A model generated the notes under the pieces. The model saw only the letters and a program-made list of their open reading frames with translations, made no database searches and was not told where the DNA came from. From Kaistella treverensis (GTDB taxonomy: Bacteria > Bacteroidota > Bacteroidia > Flavobacteriales > Weeksellaceae): a stretch of DNA of 64,000 nucleotides. The stretch spans positions 558,001 to 622,000 of the forward strand of contig NZ_FORQ01000001.1 of the NCBI RefSeq assembly GCF_900114045.1. Reading direction: 5' to 3'. Shown in pieces: positions 17,991 to 26,234 of the stretch. The position numbers were made by a program, and so were the translations under genes. Positions within the stretch are counted from its first letter, which is position 1. The number at the start of each line of letters is the position of its first letter.

Positions 17991-18003
17991 AAAATATTTT
18001 AGG

Positions 18004-18011
18004 CAAAGATA
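18004..18011 (-). promoter_or_regulatory. -7 element (TATCTTTG) of the CPBP gene
   Basis: The minus strand reads TATCTTTG 13 bases before the start codon at 17990, implying a very short leader or start at the second Met. Confidence 0.4.
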
Positions 18012-18135
18012 ATTGTATTCATCGGATGATGCGGAAAATTGCTTTTAAATATGAAAAATTTGCTGCTTTAAGGCCGAATTTTTACGTTTTCATTTTCGGT
18101 AAAAAAAAGCGATTTTTGCAGTCTCAAATATAATT

Positions 18136-19731
18136 ATGTCAGATTTACTTAAAGAGATAGGAAAAAGAAAAACCTTTGGAATTATTGCGCACCCGGATGC
18201 CGGAAAAACCACACTTACCGAAAAACTGTTGCTTTTTGGAGGCGCGATTCAGGAAGCGGGCGCTGTAAAATCCAATAAGATTAAAAAAGGTGCAACTTCC
18301 GATTTTATGGAAATTGAGCGCCAGAGAGGAATCTCTGTGGCGACTTCGGTTCTGGCATTTGAGTATAAAAATCACAAAATCAATATTTTAGATACGCCCG
18401 GACACAAAGATTTCGCTGAAGATACCTATCGAACTTTAACTGCTGTTGATTCAGTTATCGTCGTGGTCGACGTGGCAAAAGGTGTGGAAGAACAAACTGA
18501 AAAGCTCGTTCAGGTCTGCAGAATGCGCAATATTCCGATGATTGTTTTCATTAATAAACTCGACCGCGAGGGAAAAGACGCATTTGATTTATTGGATGAG
18601 GTGGAACAGAAACTCGGGTTGTCTGTCGTGCCACTTTCGTTGCCGATTGGAATGGGAAGTCAATTTCAGGGAATTTATAATATTTGGGAAAATAATATTC
18701 AGCTCTTTTTAGAAGAAAAAAAACAACGCATTGGAACTGCTGTAAAATTTGATGACATCAACGATCCGAAGGTTGATGAAGCGATTGGTGAAATAGCTGC
18801 CGCAACTTTGCGCGAAGAACTGGAACTCATCCAGGAAGTTTACCCGAAATTCAACCGCGAAGATTATATGAACGGCGATTTGCAGCCGGTTTTTTTCGGT
18901 TCAGCTTTGAATAATTTCGGTGTCCGCGAATTGTTAGACGCGTTTATCGAAATCGCGCCAAATCCGCAGCCGAAAGAAAGCGATTCGAGACTCGTAAAAC
19001 CTGAAGAAAAAGATTTTACCGGCTTTATTTTTAAAATTCATGCCAATATGGACCCAAAACACCGCGATCGTCTGGCTTTCGTAAAAATCGTGTCCGGAAC
19101 TTTTAAAAGAAATGAAAATTACCTACTCGTCCGCGAAAATAAAAAAATGAAATTTTCTTCGCCGAACGCTTTTTTCGCGGACAAAAAGGAAGTTGTTGAT
19201 GAAAGTTTTCCAGGCGACATCGTCGGACTTCACGATACCGGAAATTTCCGGATTGGTGACACCCTAACCGGCGGTGAAAAATTAAGCTTTAAAGGAATCC
19301 CGAATTTCTCGCCGGAACATTTCCGATACATAAACAATGATGATCCGTTGAAAGCGAAACAGCTTGCAAAAGGCATTGACCAACTGATGGACGAAGGTGT
19401 GGCGCAACTTTTTATTCTGGAAATGAACAACCGAAAAGTCATCGGAACTGTCGGTGCTTTACAGTACGAAGTTATTCAATACCGTTTGGAGCATGAATAT
19501 GGCGCAAAATGTACCTACGAACCACTTTCCATCCATAAAGCGTGTTGGATTGAAGCGGATGAAAAATCTGAAGAATTCCAGGAATTTGCGCGGTTGAAAC
19601 AACGGTTTATGGCGCGCGACAAATATGGACAACGTGTTTTCCTTGCGGATTCGTCGTTTACGATTCATATGACTCAGGAAAAATTCCCGAACGTGAAACT
19701 GCATTTCATCAGCGAATTTGAGAATTCATAA
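18136..19731 (+). CDS. prfC: Peptide chain release factor 3
   Basis: RF3 is a GTPase that recycles RF1/RF2 from the ribosome after termination. The 531-residue product has the G1 motif (AHPDAGKTTL), G3 (DTPGHKDF) and G4 (NKLDREG), then the domain II and III blocks up to the C-terminus (ERxxFHMTQEKFPNVKLHF-like end, here HMTQEKFPNVKLHF). Length matches the family. It is a single gene with a strong terminator 47 bases downstream. Confidence 0.96.
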   Translation: MSDLLKEIGKRKTFGIIAHPDAGKTTLTEKLLLFGGAIQEAGAVKSNKIKKGATSDFMEIERQRGISVATSVLAFEYKNHKINILDTPGHKDFAEDTYRTLTAVDSVIVVVDVAKGVEEQTEKLVQVCRMRNIPMIVFINKLDREGKDAFDLLDEVEQKLGLSVVPLSLPIGMGSQFQGIYNIWENNIQLFLEEKKQRIGTAVKFDDINDPKVDEAIGEIAAATLREELELIQEVYPKFNREDYMNGDLQPVFFGSALNNFGVRELLDAFIEIAPNPQPKESDSRLVKPEEKDFTGFIFKIHANMDPKHRDRLAFVKIVSGTFKRNENYLLVRENKKMKFSSPNAFFADKKEVVDESFPGDIVGLHDTGNFRIGDTLTGGEKLSFKGIPNFSPEHFRYINNDDPLKAKQLAKGIDQLMDEGVAQLFILEMNNRKVIGTVGALQYEVIQYRLEHEYGAKCTYEPLSIHKACWIEADEKSEEFQEFARLKQRFMARDKYGQRVFLADSSFTIHMTQEKFPNVKLHFISEFENS

Positions 19732-19777
19732 TTTTGTAAAGTTCTTGTAAAATTAATTTTTAAAATACTCATTAACA

Positions 19778-19806
19778 GACTCTTGATAATTTCAAGAGTC
19801 TTTTTT
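19778..19806 (+). terminator. Terminator of prfC
   Basis: GACTCTTGA (19778-19786) pairs perfectly with TCAAGAGTC (19792-19800), followed by six T. Confidence 0.85.
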
Positions 19807-19861
19807 CATTTTTAAAGGAATACAATTTGATTAACTTTCGGCGACCCAAATTTAAAATAAG

Positions 19862-21016
19862 ATGAAAAAAATATTTCCGGTTGTTTTGCTGTTTTTTTTA
19901 ATTTTTTCCTGCTCGAAACAAGAATTTACACAAACAACCGATACGATTAAACGTGCCGACAGCCTTTTTACCAAGGCGAATGACGGTCTGAAAACTTTAG
20001 ACTCCATTTCTAAAAACATCAGCGATTCCAACGGAATAGCGAAAAAAATAATTATTCCGAAAATTGAAAAACAGACGAAAAGAATTGACAGCACGCTGAA
20101 ATCCGGCAGCTGGCGAATCGATTCGCTGAACAAAGAAATCACGAAAATTACGAAGCACGTAAAAACCGGAACCGATGTCGCAAAAACTTTAGATTCTGCG
20201 AGCCAACTTTTGAAAAATGGTGAAAATGCCATCGCGGTTTTATCCAAAACTGCAGACCGAATTTTAAAGCAAACGCAGGAAAAAAAAGAAGCGGAGCCCG
20301 CAAATCCGGCTCCGGAAGTTCAACGTGATGAAGAAAATTCGATGGCACCTGCTCAAAAAGATCCGTTGATTAAGAAAACTTTTCTTGAAATTGAAGTTGA
20401 AAACCTTTCAGATGCAAAAGCACTTTTACGTCAGCAACTTCGCGACAGCAACGGAAATTTGGTTTCCGAAAATTTCACCACTTCCGAAGGAATTAAAAAA
20501 GAAAATCTGGAAATGCGAATTCCGATGCGCGATTTCGATTATTTTGTACAGAGTATTTCGGCGCAATTGGGTGATGTCACGCTGAAAAATACAACTTCAC
20601 GCGGTTCTGATTTAATGAGCAATACAAGCGGTTCCGTGGAAATTACGCTTATTCAGAAAAATAATAATTTTGCGAGCGGAATGCCAAATTCTACTGTCGA
20701 GGAGCCGGAAAAAACCGCAGGAAATGAAACTTTTGGCAGCAAATCTTCTGATGCTTTTAAAAGTGGTTCCGATGTTTTAAAAAAAATATTTTTAGCACTT
20801 TTGCCCTTCTGGCCAGTGTTTGTGTTTGGTGGAATTATTTTTCTCATTTATTTTAAAACGAAAAATCAACAAAAATCGCCACCCATTCCGACTACTGAAA
20901 ATATAGAAAATCTCGAGGAAAAGCCGGCAGAAAATCTAATTGAAAAGCCGAAAAATAGCAATGCCAAATCGGAAGATTCAGAACCGGATTATTCGAGGTA
21001 TTTACCAAAAAAATAG
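19862..21016 (+). CDS. Putative lipoprotein with coiled coil and C-terminal membrane helix
   Basis: The 384-residue product has a lipobox (FLIFSC, Cys at 17), a long polar helical region with regular Lys/Asp/Ser spacing that suggests coiled coil (about residues 25-140), a beta-rich middle (FLEIEVENLSDAKALLRQQL...) and a strongly hydrophobic helix near 309-330 (LLPFWPVFVFGGIIFLIYF). A charged tail follows. No family is recognised. The lipid anchor plus a membrane helix would let it span from one membrane to another or sit doubly anchored; this is inference. Confidence 0.65.
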   Translation: MKKIFPVVLLFFLIFSCSKQEFTQTTDTIKRADSLFTKANDGLKTLDSISKNISDSNGIAKKIIIPKIEKQTKRIDSTLKSGSWRIDSLNKEITKITKHVKTGTDVAKTLDSASQLLKNGENAIAVLSKTADRILKQTQEKKEAEPANPAPEVQRDEENSMAPAQKDPLIKKTFLEIEVENLSDAKALLRQQLRDSNGNLVSENFTTSEGIKKENLEMRIPMRDFDYFVQSISAQLGDVTLKNTTSRGSDLMSNTSGSVEITLIQKNNNFASGMPNSTVEEPEKTAGNETFGSKSSDAFKSGSDVLKKIFLALLPFWPVFVFGGIIFLIYFKTKNQQKSPPIPTTENIENLEEKPAENLIEKPKNSNAKSEDSEPDYSRYLPKK

Positions 21017-21034
21017 CCTTTTAGCGGCAAATTT

Positions 21035-22108
21035 TTAATCTTCCAGTGCGTACACCGCAAAACTCGCGAGCCAGTGATCACCGCCGTAATTTCCCTGAAA
21101 AAGCAGCGGCAAAGCATTGGCTAAAAAACGCTCGGAAGTTTTAGAAAAATGCCGTTTTAGCGGGTGATTTTTCGGTAAAGATTTCGCAATACCTTTCATA
21201 CACCAGGCTCTGCTAAAGGAAAGTCCAACCAAATGAACGGTTTGGAAATCATTAATATCGCTGATGACCGGAATCTGCGAAATGTTTTCCACACTTTTTT
21301 TATCGTAAAATTTGTTGAGCCATTTTACAAAGTCTTTCTGCGGAAGAATCCTTCGCATTAAGTCGGCGATTTCTAAACTTGGTGAGAAAAAATCGCTGCC
21401 GTCGGGTTCCAGATATGCCGGAGTTTTCTGGTCGTTTAAATAGAAGTTTTTTGACTTTTCTATCAACTGATTTTCGAAAACTTTGTCATTCGAAGCGCGT
21501 GCCCAGTCAATCGCAAAAGCCATAGCAAATGCCGAATTCGGGTGAACGCCGGTTCTGTTTGGATACGTTTGTTTTGGTAAATAAGCTTTCCACAGACGCA
21601 GAATTTCCCCGGTTAAAGGTTTCAGATTTTGGTGCCAAATTTTAGCTTTTGGATGATCCCATGTCGCTAGTTCTTCATCTAATTTCAGCAACCACGCCCA
21701 ACCGTAAGTTCTTTCGAAATTTGCTGCGATTTCATATTTAGTGAAATAATTTGCCTCTTCAAGCACATTTTTTTTCAGAAATGAATTTTCCAGAATTTTT
21801 AAAATCTCATCGGAATTTTCTAAATGCGGTTTGGTTTTCAGCAAACGTACAAGCATCCAATGACCGTGAACCGAAGAATGCCAATCAAAACAGCCGTAAA
21901 AACTGGGATGCAGTTGGCTTGGCGACAAAGAAACTTCATTAGAATTATTAATGATATGCGCGGTTTTGTTTGGAAATTCCTGATTGATACACTTCAAGGG
22001 TTTTTCTGCTAATTTTAGGGCAATTTCATCCGTCAGCTTCGGCAAAACCTGACTTTGGAAAGCTACACTCATTAAAATGGTAAAAGGTAAAAAGTATTTC
22101 ATCTTCAA
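21035..22108 (-). CDS. DUF2891 family protein, secreted
   Basis: The 357-residue product has a signal peptide (MKMKYFLPFTILMSVAFQSQ) and the DUF2891 pattern, including SFYGCFDWHSSVHGHWMLVRLL near residue 70 and FFSPSLEIADLMRRILP near 245. The aromatic-rich helical repeats suggest an alpha/alpha-barrel fold of the kind used by some glycan-processing enzymes, but no activity is established. It starts 4 bases after the stop of a small membrane-protein gene, so the two are co-transcribed. The coding sequence includes one copy of the dispersed motif at 21143-21173. Confidence 0.82.
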   Translation of the reverse strand: MKMKYFLPFTILMSVAFQSQVLPKLTDEIALKLAEKPLKCINQEFPNKTAHIINNSNEVSLSPSQLHPSFYGCFDWHSSVHGHWMLVRLLKTKPHLENSDEILKILENSFLKKNVLEEANYFTKYEIAANFERTYGWAWLLKLDEELATWDHPKAKIWHQNLKPLTGEILRLWKAYLPKQTYPNRTGVHPNSAFAMAFAIDWARASNDKVFENQLIEKSKNFYLNDQKTPAYLEPDGSDFFSPSLEIADLMRRILPQKDFVKWLNKFYDKKSVENISQIPVISDINDFQTVHLVGLSFSRAWCMKGIAKSLPKNHPLKRHFSKTSERFLANALPLLFQGNYGGDHWLASFAVYALED

Positions 22109-22112
22109 AAAT

Positions 22113-22355
22113 TTAAAAATGAAGTTTGCCTTCCGTGATTAAATAATAGAAAATTCCCGCCGCGAAAAATAAAAACAGATAAATGAGGACCAGGATTTTT
22201 TGCCGTTTTAAGGAGGATAAAATCAGAAGTCCTAAAATTCCTGTTTCCAGCACGACAATTTTGTGGATGGGATCCGGCAGAAACAGCGAGCCAGCGATAA
22301 GCGCCAAAGAAAGGAAATGGAAAATGCGTTCTTTCTGCAGTATATATTCTTTCAT
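22113..22355 (-). CDS. Small membrane protein of unknown function (80 aa)
   Basis: The 80-residue product has three hydrophobic segments (about residues 13-25, 30-46 and 52-70) and no recognised motif. It lies directly upstream of the DUF2891 gene with a 4-base gap and downstream of a terminator-like hairpin, which makes it the first gene of a two-gene unit. Confidence 0.6.
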   Translation of the reverse strand: MKEYILQKERIFHFLSLALIAGSLFLPDPIHKIVVLETGILGLLILSSLKRQKILVLIYLFLFFAAGIFYYLITEGKLHF

Positions 22356-22369
22356 TTTTTAAAAATAAG

Positions 22370-22400
22370 AAATCCTTTCAGATTGCTGAAAGGATTTTCT
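22370..22400 (-). terminator. Terminator of the acyl-CoA dehydrogenase unit
   Basis: AAATCCTTTCAG (22370-22381) pairs perfectly with CTGAAAGGATTT (22386-22397) around ATTG. On the minus strand a T-rich tract follows, directly after the stop of the 120-residue protein gene. Confidence 0.75.
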
Positions 22401-22402
22401 TT

Positions 22403-22765
22403 TTATTTCATATTCACGATTCGGTCGACAATATATTTCGTATTTCCGCGCCACGGTATAGCGCCGTTGTATTCCTTATAATGTAAATCGAACTGCTTGC
22501 CGCTGTTTTCTTCAAGTTGCTTAAAAATTGCTTCATTTTCCACAGAGAATTCAAATTCATAGCTGGTCAGCGCGCCGGTTTTTCCGCGGCCGAAACCTTC
22601 CTGAATAAGCTTGCCTTCGTAGGTTTTGAAAATATAGCCTTTTTTGTTCGCATAATTTAAATATCCAGATTTCACGCCTTCAGCAAAAACGAAATAGTAT
22701 TTATACCAAACGAAAATTCCCAAAAAGAGAAGCACGGCAATGATAACAATCCAGATTTTTTTCAT
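22403..22765 (-). CDS. Conserved hypothetical membrane-anchored protein (120 aa)
   Basis: The 120-residue product has one N-terminal membrane helix (KIWIVIIAVLLFLGIFVWY) and a soluble domain with GYLNYANKKGYIFKTYEGKLIQEG and WRGNTKYIVDRI. Related bacteria carry the same protein, often with a misleading enzyme name; I see no dehydrogenase or other catalytic motif. It follows the acyl-CoA dehydrogenase gene by 12 bases and shares its transcript. Confidence 0.65.
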   Translation of the reverse strand: MKKIWIVIIAVLLFLGIFVWYKYYFVFAEGVKSGYLNYANKKGYIFKTYEGKLIQEGFGRGKTGALTSYEFEFSVENEAIFKQLEENSGKQFDLHYKEYNGAIPWRGNTKYIVDRIVNMK

Positions 22766-22777
22766 AAGAAAAGGTTT

Positions 22778-23923
22778 TTAGCTGTTTTTAGCAATACTTC
22801 GTGAAATTACGATTTTCTGGATTTCGGAAGTTCCTTCGTAGATTTGAGTGATTTTCGCATCGCGCATCATTCTTTCTACGTGGTATTCTTTTACATAACC
22901 GTAGCCACCGTGAATTTGCACTGCTTCAATTGTAGTGTCCATTGCAACCTGTGAAGCGTATAATTTCGCCATCGCACCGATTTCCGAAATATCTTTTCCT
23001 TCATCTTTTTCTACCGCTGCTTTATAGCACAACATTCTGGCAGCCATAATGGATGTTGCCATATCTGCAAGTTTGAAAGCGATTGCCTGGTGGTTGATAA
23101 TTTCCGTTTTAAAAGCTTTTCTGGTTTTCGCATACTTTAAAGCAAGTTCATAAGCTCCGGAAGCAATTCCCAAGGCCTGAGATGCGATTCCGATACGGCC
23201 GCCATTAAGCACAGCCATCGCGAAGTTGAAGCCGAAACCGTCCTCACCAATTCTGTTTTCTTTCGGTACCACCACATCCGTGAAAAGCAATGAGTGCGTG
23301 TCGCTTCCGCGAATTCCTAATTTGTCTTCTTTCGGACCGATTTCAAAACCTTTCCAACTTCTCTCCACGATAAAAGCGTTAATTCCTTTATGTTTTTTTT
23401 CCGGATCAGTTTGCGCAATTACAATATAATAAGTGGCGTTTCCTCCGTTGGTAATCCAGTTTTTGGTTCCGTTTAAGATATAGTGATCTCCTTTGTCAAT
23501 CGCTGTAGTTTGCTGCGAAGTGGCATCTGAACCCGCTTCCGGCTCGGATAAAGCAAAAGCACCGATCACTTCACCACTGGCAAGTGGTTTCAGGTATTTC
23601 ATTTTTTGCTCTTCGTTGCAGAATTTTTCCAATCCTGCACAAACTAAAGAGTTGTTTACAGACATTACCACGGCTGCAGACGCATCAACTTTCGCGATTT
23701 CTTCCATTGCGAGCACATAAGAAACGCTGTCCATTCCGGCGCCGCCGTATTTCGGGTCTACCATCATTCCGAGCAGTCCCAATTCGCCCATTTTTTTTAC
23801 CTGTTCGTAGGGAAACTTCTGTTGGTTGTCTCGCTCGATAACGCCGGGTAAAAGTTCGGTTTGTGCAAAATCTCTGGCGGCTTGCTGAATCATCAACTGT
23901 TCTTCAGATAAATTAAAATCCAT
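22778..23923 (-). CDS. Acyl-CoA dehydrogenase (short-chain type)
   Basis: This 381-residue FAD enzyme performs the first step of beta-oxidation or of branched-chain amino acid degradation. Family signatures are complete: MDFNLSEEQ, FALSEPEAGSD near residue 130, NGTKNWITNGG near 153, and the catalytic Glu in QIYEGTSEIQ at residue 363, the position used by short/medium-chain enzymes. It is divergent from a long-chain acyl-CoA synthetase gene, which fits fatty-acid use. Substrate chain length cannot be read from sequence alone. Confidence 0.93.
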   Translation of the reverse strand: MDFNLSEEQLMIQQAARDFAQTELLPGVIERDNQQKFPYEQVKKMGELGLLGMMVDPKYGGAGMDSVSYVLAMEEIAKVDASAAVVMSVNNSLVCAGLEKFCNEEQKMKYLKPLASGEVIGAFALSEPEAGSDATSQQTTAIDKGDHYILNGTKNWITNGGNATYYIVIAQTDPEKKHKGINAFIVERSWKGFEIGPKEDKLGIRGSDTHSLLFTDVVVPKENRIGEDGFGFNFAMAVLNGGRIGIASQALGIASGAYELALKYAKTRKAFKTEIINHQAIAFKLADMATSIMAARMLCYKAAVEKDEGKDISEIGAMAKLYASQVAMDTTIEAVQIHGGYGYVKEYHVERMMRDAKITQIYEGTSEIQKIVISRSIAKNS

Positions 23924-24018
23924 AAAATAAAAAATTGTTAGACCGTAAATTTACAATATTTCTAAAAAGTAAAAAACTTATTTAAAATTTACCTCACAAT
24001 ACTTGTTGCAGGTTTAAA

Positions 24019-24026
24019 TAAATTTG
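24019..24026 (+). promoter_or_regulatory. -7 element (TAAATTTG) of the acyl-CoA synthetase gene
   Basis: TAAATTTG lies 65 bases upstream of the start codon in the divergent promoter region. Confidence 0.45.
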
Positions 24027-24091
24027 ATATTTTTACATAAAACCATGAAGGTTTACAAATTTCATAATTTATCCTCTATAAAATATCTGAT

Positions 24092-25870
24092 ATGTCAATA
24101 AAAAGAATTTTTGATTTCGCACATCACGCTCTGGAAAATTATTCCCGGGATGACATGTTTGTAACAAAATACAATGGAAAGTGGGAAAAAATATCAACAG
24201 CCGAATTTATTAACCAGGGAAATAAAGTTTCTCGCGGTTTATTAAAACTCGGCATCCAACCCGGCGATAAAATTGCGCTTATTACTACGGCAACAAGGAC
24301 AGAATGGGCGGTTATGGACTTGGGAATTTCACAGATCGGCGCGATTTCCGTACCGGTTTACCCTAGTATTTCCTCGGAAGATTATGATTTTATCTTTAAT
24401 AATGCAGAAGTGAAATATTGTTTTGTTTCTGATAAAGAGCTTTACGATAAAGTTCAGAAAATTAAAGGAAATGTGGCGAGTCTGCAAGGTATTTTCACCT
24501 TCGAACAGGTTGACGGCGCTGCCAACTGGCAAGAGATTATCGATTTGGGTAAAGACGATACCACGCAAAATGAAGTTGACGATTTAGCAAAATCAATAAA
24601 TTCAGAGGATTTAGCCACATTAATTTATACTTCCGGAACGACAGGCAGACCAAAAGGCGTAATGCTGACGCACCAAAATATCGTGTCGAACGTTTTGGCA
24701 TCAAACCCGAGAATTCCACGCGTAAAAGGTTTGGAATACAGCGACATTAAAATCCTGAGTTTCCTGCCGATTTGCCACATTTTCGAGCGCATGCTTTTTT
24801 ATCTTTATCAATATAATGGTTACGCGATTTATTTCGCGGAAAGCATTGATAAAATGGGCGAAAATATTAAAGAAGTTCAGCCGCACATTATGTCTGTGGT
24901 ACCGCGGCTTATCGAAAAAGTGTACGATAAAATTTATGACAAAGGCACCAGCGCCGGTGGTTTAAAATCAAAAATTTTCCTTTGGGCGTTAGGCGTAAAC
25001 AAAGCGAAAGAAAAAATCGGAAAACCTTCCGGTTTGAAAGAGATTATCGCTGATAAACTCGTATTTTCTAAATGGCGCGAAGGTTTAGGTGGAAACATTA
25101 TCACGCTGGTTTCCGGTTCTGCCGCACTTTCTGCGAGACTCAATAAAATGTTTCAAAATGCCGGAATCCCGATTTTGGAAGGTTATGGCCTGACAGAAAC
25201 TTCACCAGTGATTTCGGTGAACAGTTTCGGGAAAATTAAAATCGGCACCGTTGGTCATGTTTTGGATAACTTGGATGTGAAAATCCAGGAAGACGGTGAA
25301 ATTACAGTGAAGGGTCCTTCGGTGTTTAAAGGTTATTTTAAAAATGAAGAAATGACCAAAGAAGCTTTTAACGAAGAAGGTTATTTCAAAACCGGTGACA
25401 TCGGACATATTGATGACGAAGGTTATCTGCACATTACCGACCGCAAAAAAGAAATGTTTAAAACTTCGGGCGGAAAATATATTGCGCCGCAGGTTATTGA
25501 AAATTTAGCGAAAGCTTCGAAATTCATTGAGCAAATTATGGTTGTTGGTGACGGTGAAAAAATGCCGTGCGCGCTTGTTCAGCCGGATTTCAATTTCATA
25601 AAAAACTGGGCAGAGAGAAAAGAGCTAAAAATTGGTGATACACCTGCAGAAATCGTAAAAAGCCCAGAGCTGAAAGAAAGAATTAAAAAAGAAATCGATT
25701 ATCTAAACACCAAATTAGGTAATTGGGAACAGATCAAAAGATTTGAACTGACGCCCGATATCTGGTCAATCGAACTTGGTTTGCTGACTCCAACGCTGAA
25801 GCTGAAAAGAAAAGCCGTGAAAGAAAAATACAACAAACTGTACAACGAAATGTACGGTCATACCGAATAA
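24092..25870 (+). CDS. Long-chain fatty-acid--CoA ligase (AMP-forming)
   Basis: The enzyme activates fatty acids to acyl-CoA through an acyl-adenylate. The 592-residue product has the AMP-binding motif YTSGTTGRPKGVMLTH near residue 180, GYGLTETSP near 368, and the A7-A8 block TGDIGHIDDEGYLHITDRKK near 435. Length and motifs fit the FadD15-like long-chain group used across Bacteroidetes. It faces acyl-CoA dehydrogenase across a shared regulatory region and is closed by a strong terminator. Confidence 0.93.
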   Translation: MSIKRIFDFAHHALENYSRDDMFVTKYNGKWEKISTAEFINQGNKVSRGLLKLGIQPGDKIALITTATRTEWAVMDLGISQIGAISVPVYPSISSEDYDFIFNNAEVKYCFVSDKELYDKVQKIKGNVASLQGIFTFEQVDGAANWQEIIDLGKDDTTQNEVDDLAKSINSEDLATLIYTSGTTGRPKGVMLTHQNIVSNVLASNPRIPRVKGLEYSDIKILSFLPICHIFERMLFYLYQYNGYAIYFAESIDKMGENIKEVQPHIMSVVPRLIEKVYDKIYDKGTSAGGLKSKIFLWALGVNKAKEKIGKPSGLKEIIADKLVFSKWREGLGGNIITLVSGSAALSARLNKMFQNAGIPILEGYGLTETSPVISVNSFGKIKIGTVGHVLDNLDVKIQEDGEITVKGPSVFKGYFKNEEMTKEAFNEEGYFKTGDIGHIDDEGYLHITDRKKEMFKTSGGKYIAPQVIENLAKASKFIEQIMVVGDGEKMPCALVQPDFNFIKNWAERKELKIGDTPAEIVKSPELKERIKKEIDYLNTKLGNWEQIKRFELTPDIWSIELGLLTPTLKLKRKAVKEKYNKLYNEMYGHTE

Positions 25871-25894
25871 ATTTACATCAAATCTATTTTTGTA

Positions 25895-25925
25895 AAATAT
25901 CCGCTTTTAGGCGGATATTTTTTTG
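25895..25925 (+). terminator. Terminator of the acyl-CoA synthetase gene
   Basis: AAATATCCGC (25895-25904) pairs perfectly with GCGGATATTT (25911-25920) around TTTTAG, then a T-run. Confidence 0.87.
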
Positions 25926-26087
25926 TTCTAAATTAACTCGGTTTTTAAAAGTGACGTGTCAATTTGAAAAAATTGCTTGTTTAAGCGGCTTTTTTTTTAT
26001 TTAAGAACTGCCAAGTTTTTAGATTTAAAATCCTGAACCTCAATTGCTAAAGTCTGCTAAATTTTACTTTTGCTTTCCTTAATTTCT

Positions 26088-26095
26088 TATCTTTG
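26088..26095 (+). promoter_or_regulatory. -7 element (TATCTTTG) of acnA
   Basis: TATCTTTG matches TAnnTTTG. A TTTTG lies upstream but with only 15 bases of spacing, shorter than consensus. Confidence 0.45.
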
Positions 26096-26109
26096 AGAAT
26101 AGCGTGAAA

Positions 26110-26146
26110 TTTTAGCCGTTTAAGCCCGAAATTTTACCGGCTAAAA
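26110..26146 (+). promoter_or_regulatory. Inverted repeat in the acnA leader
   Basis: TTTTAGCCG (26110-26118) and CGGCTAAAA (26138-26146) are exact reverse complements around a 19-base loop. The sequence belongs to the dispersed motif seen between other genes. It could fold in the aconitase mRNA leader. Confidence 0.45.
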
Positions 26147-26234
26147 CAGGTGATTTTTGCTTTTTCTAAACAGAGAAAAATCTTCCTTATTCGACCATTT
26201 CACCATTTCCGAATCTCATTAAAAATTCAAAATT

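Larger units (their letters stand above)
25871..26234. other. Intergenic region and leader upstream of aconitase
   Basis: This 364-base gap holds the synthetase terminator, one copy of the dispersed motif (about 25966-26000), the acnA -7 element at 26088-26095 and a leader of about 130 bases. That leader has a 9-bp inverted repeat at 26110-26146. No small coding frame was found. Confidence 0.5.
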
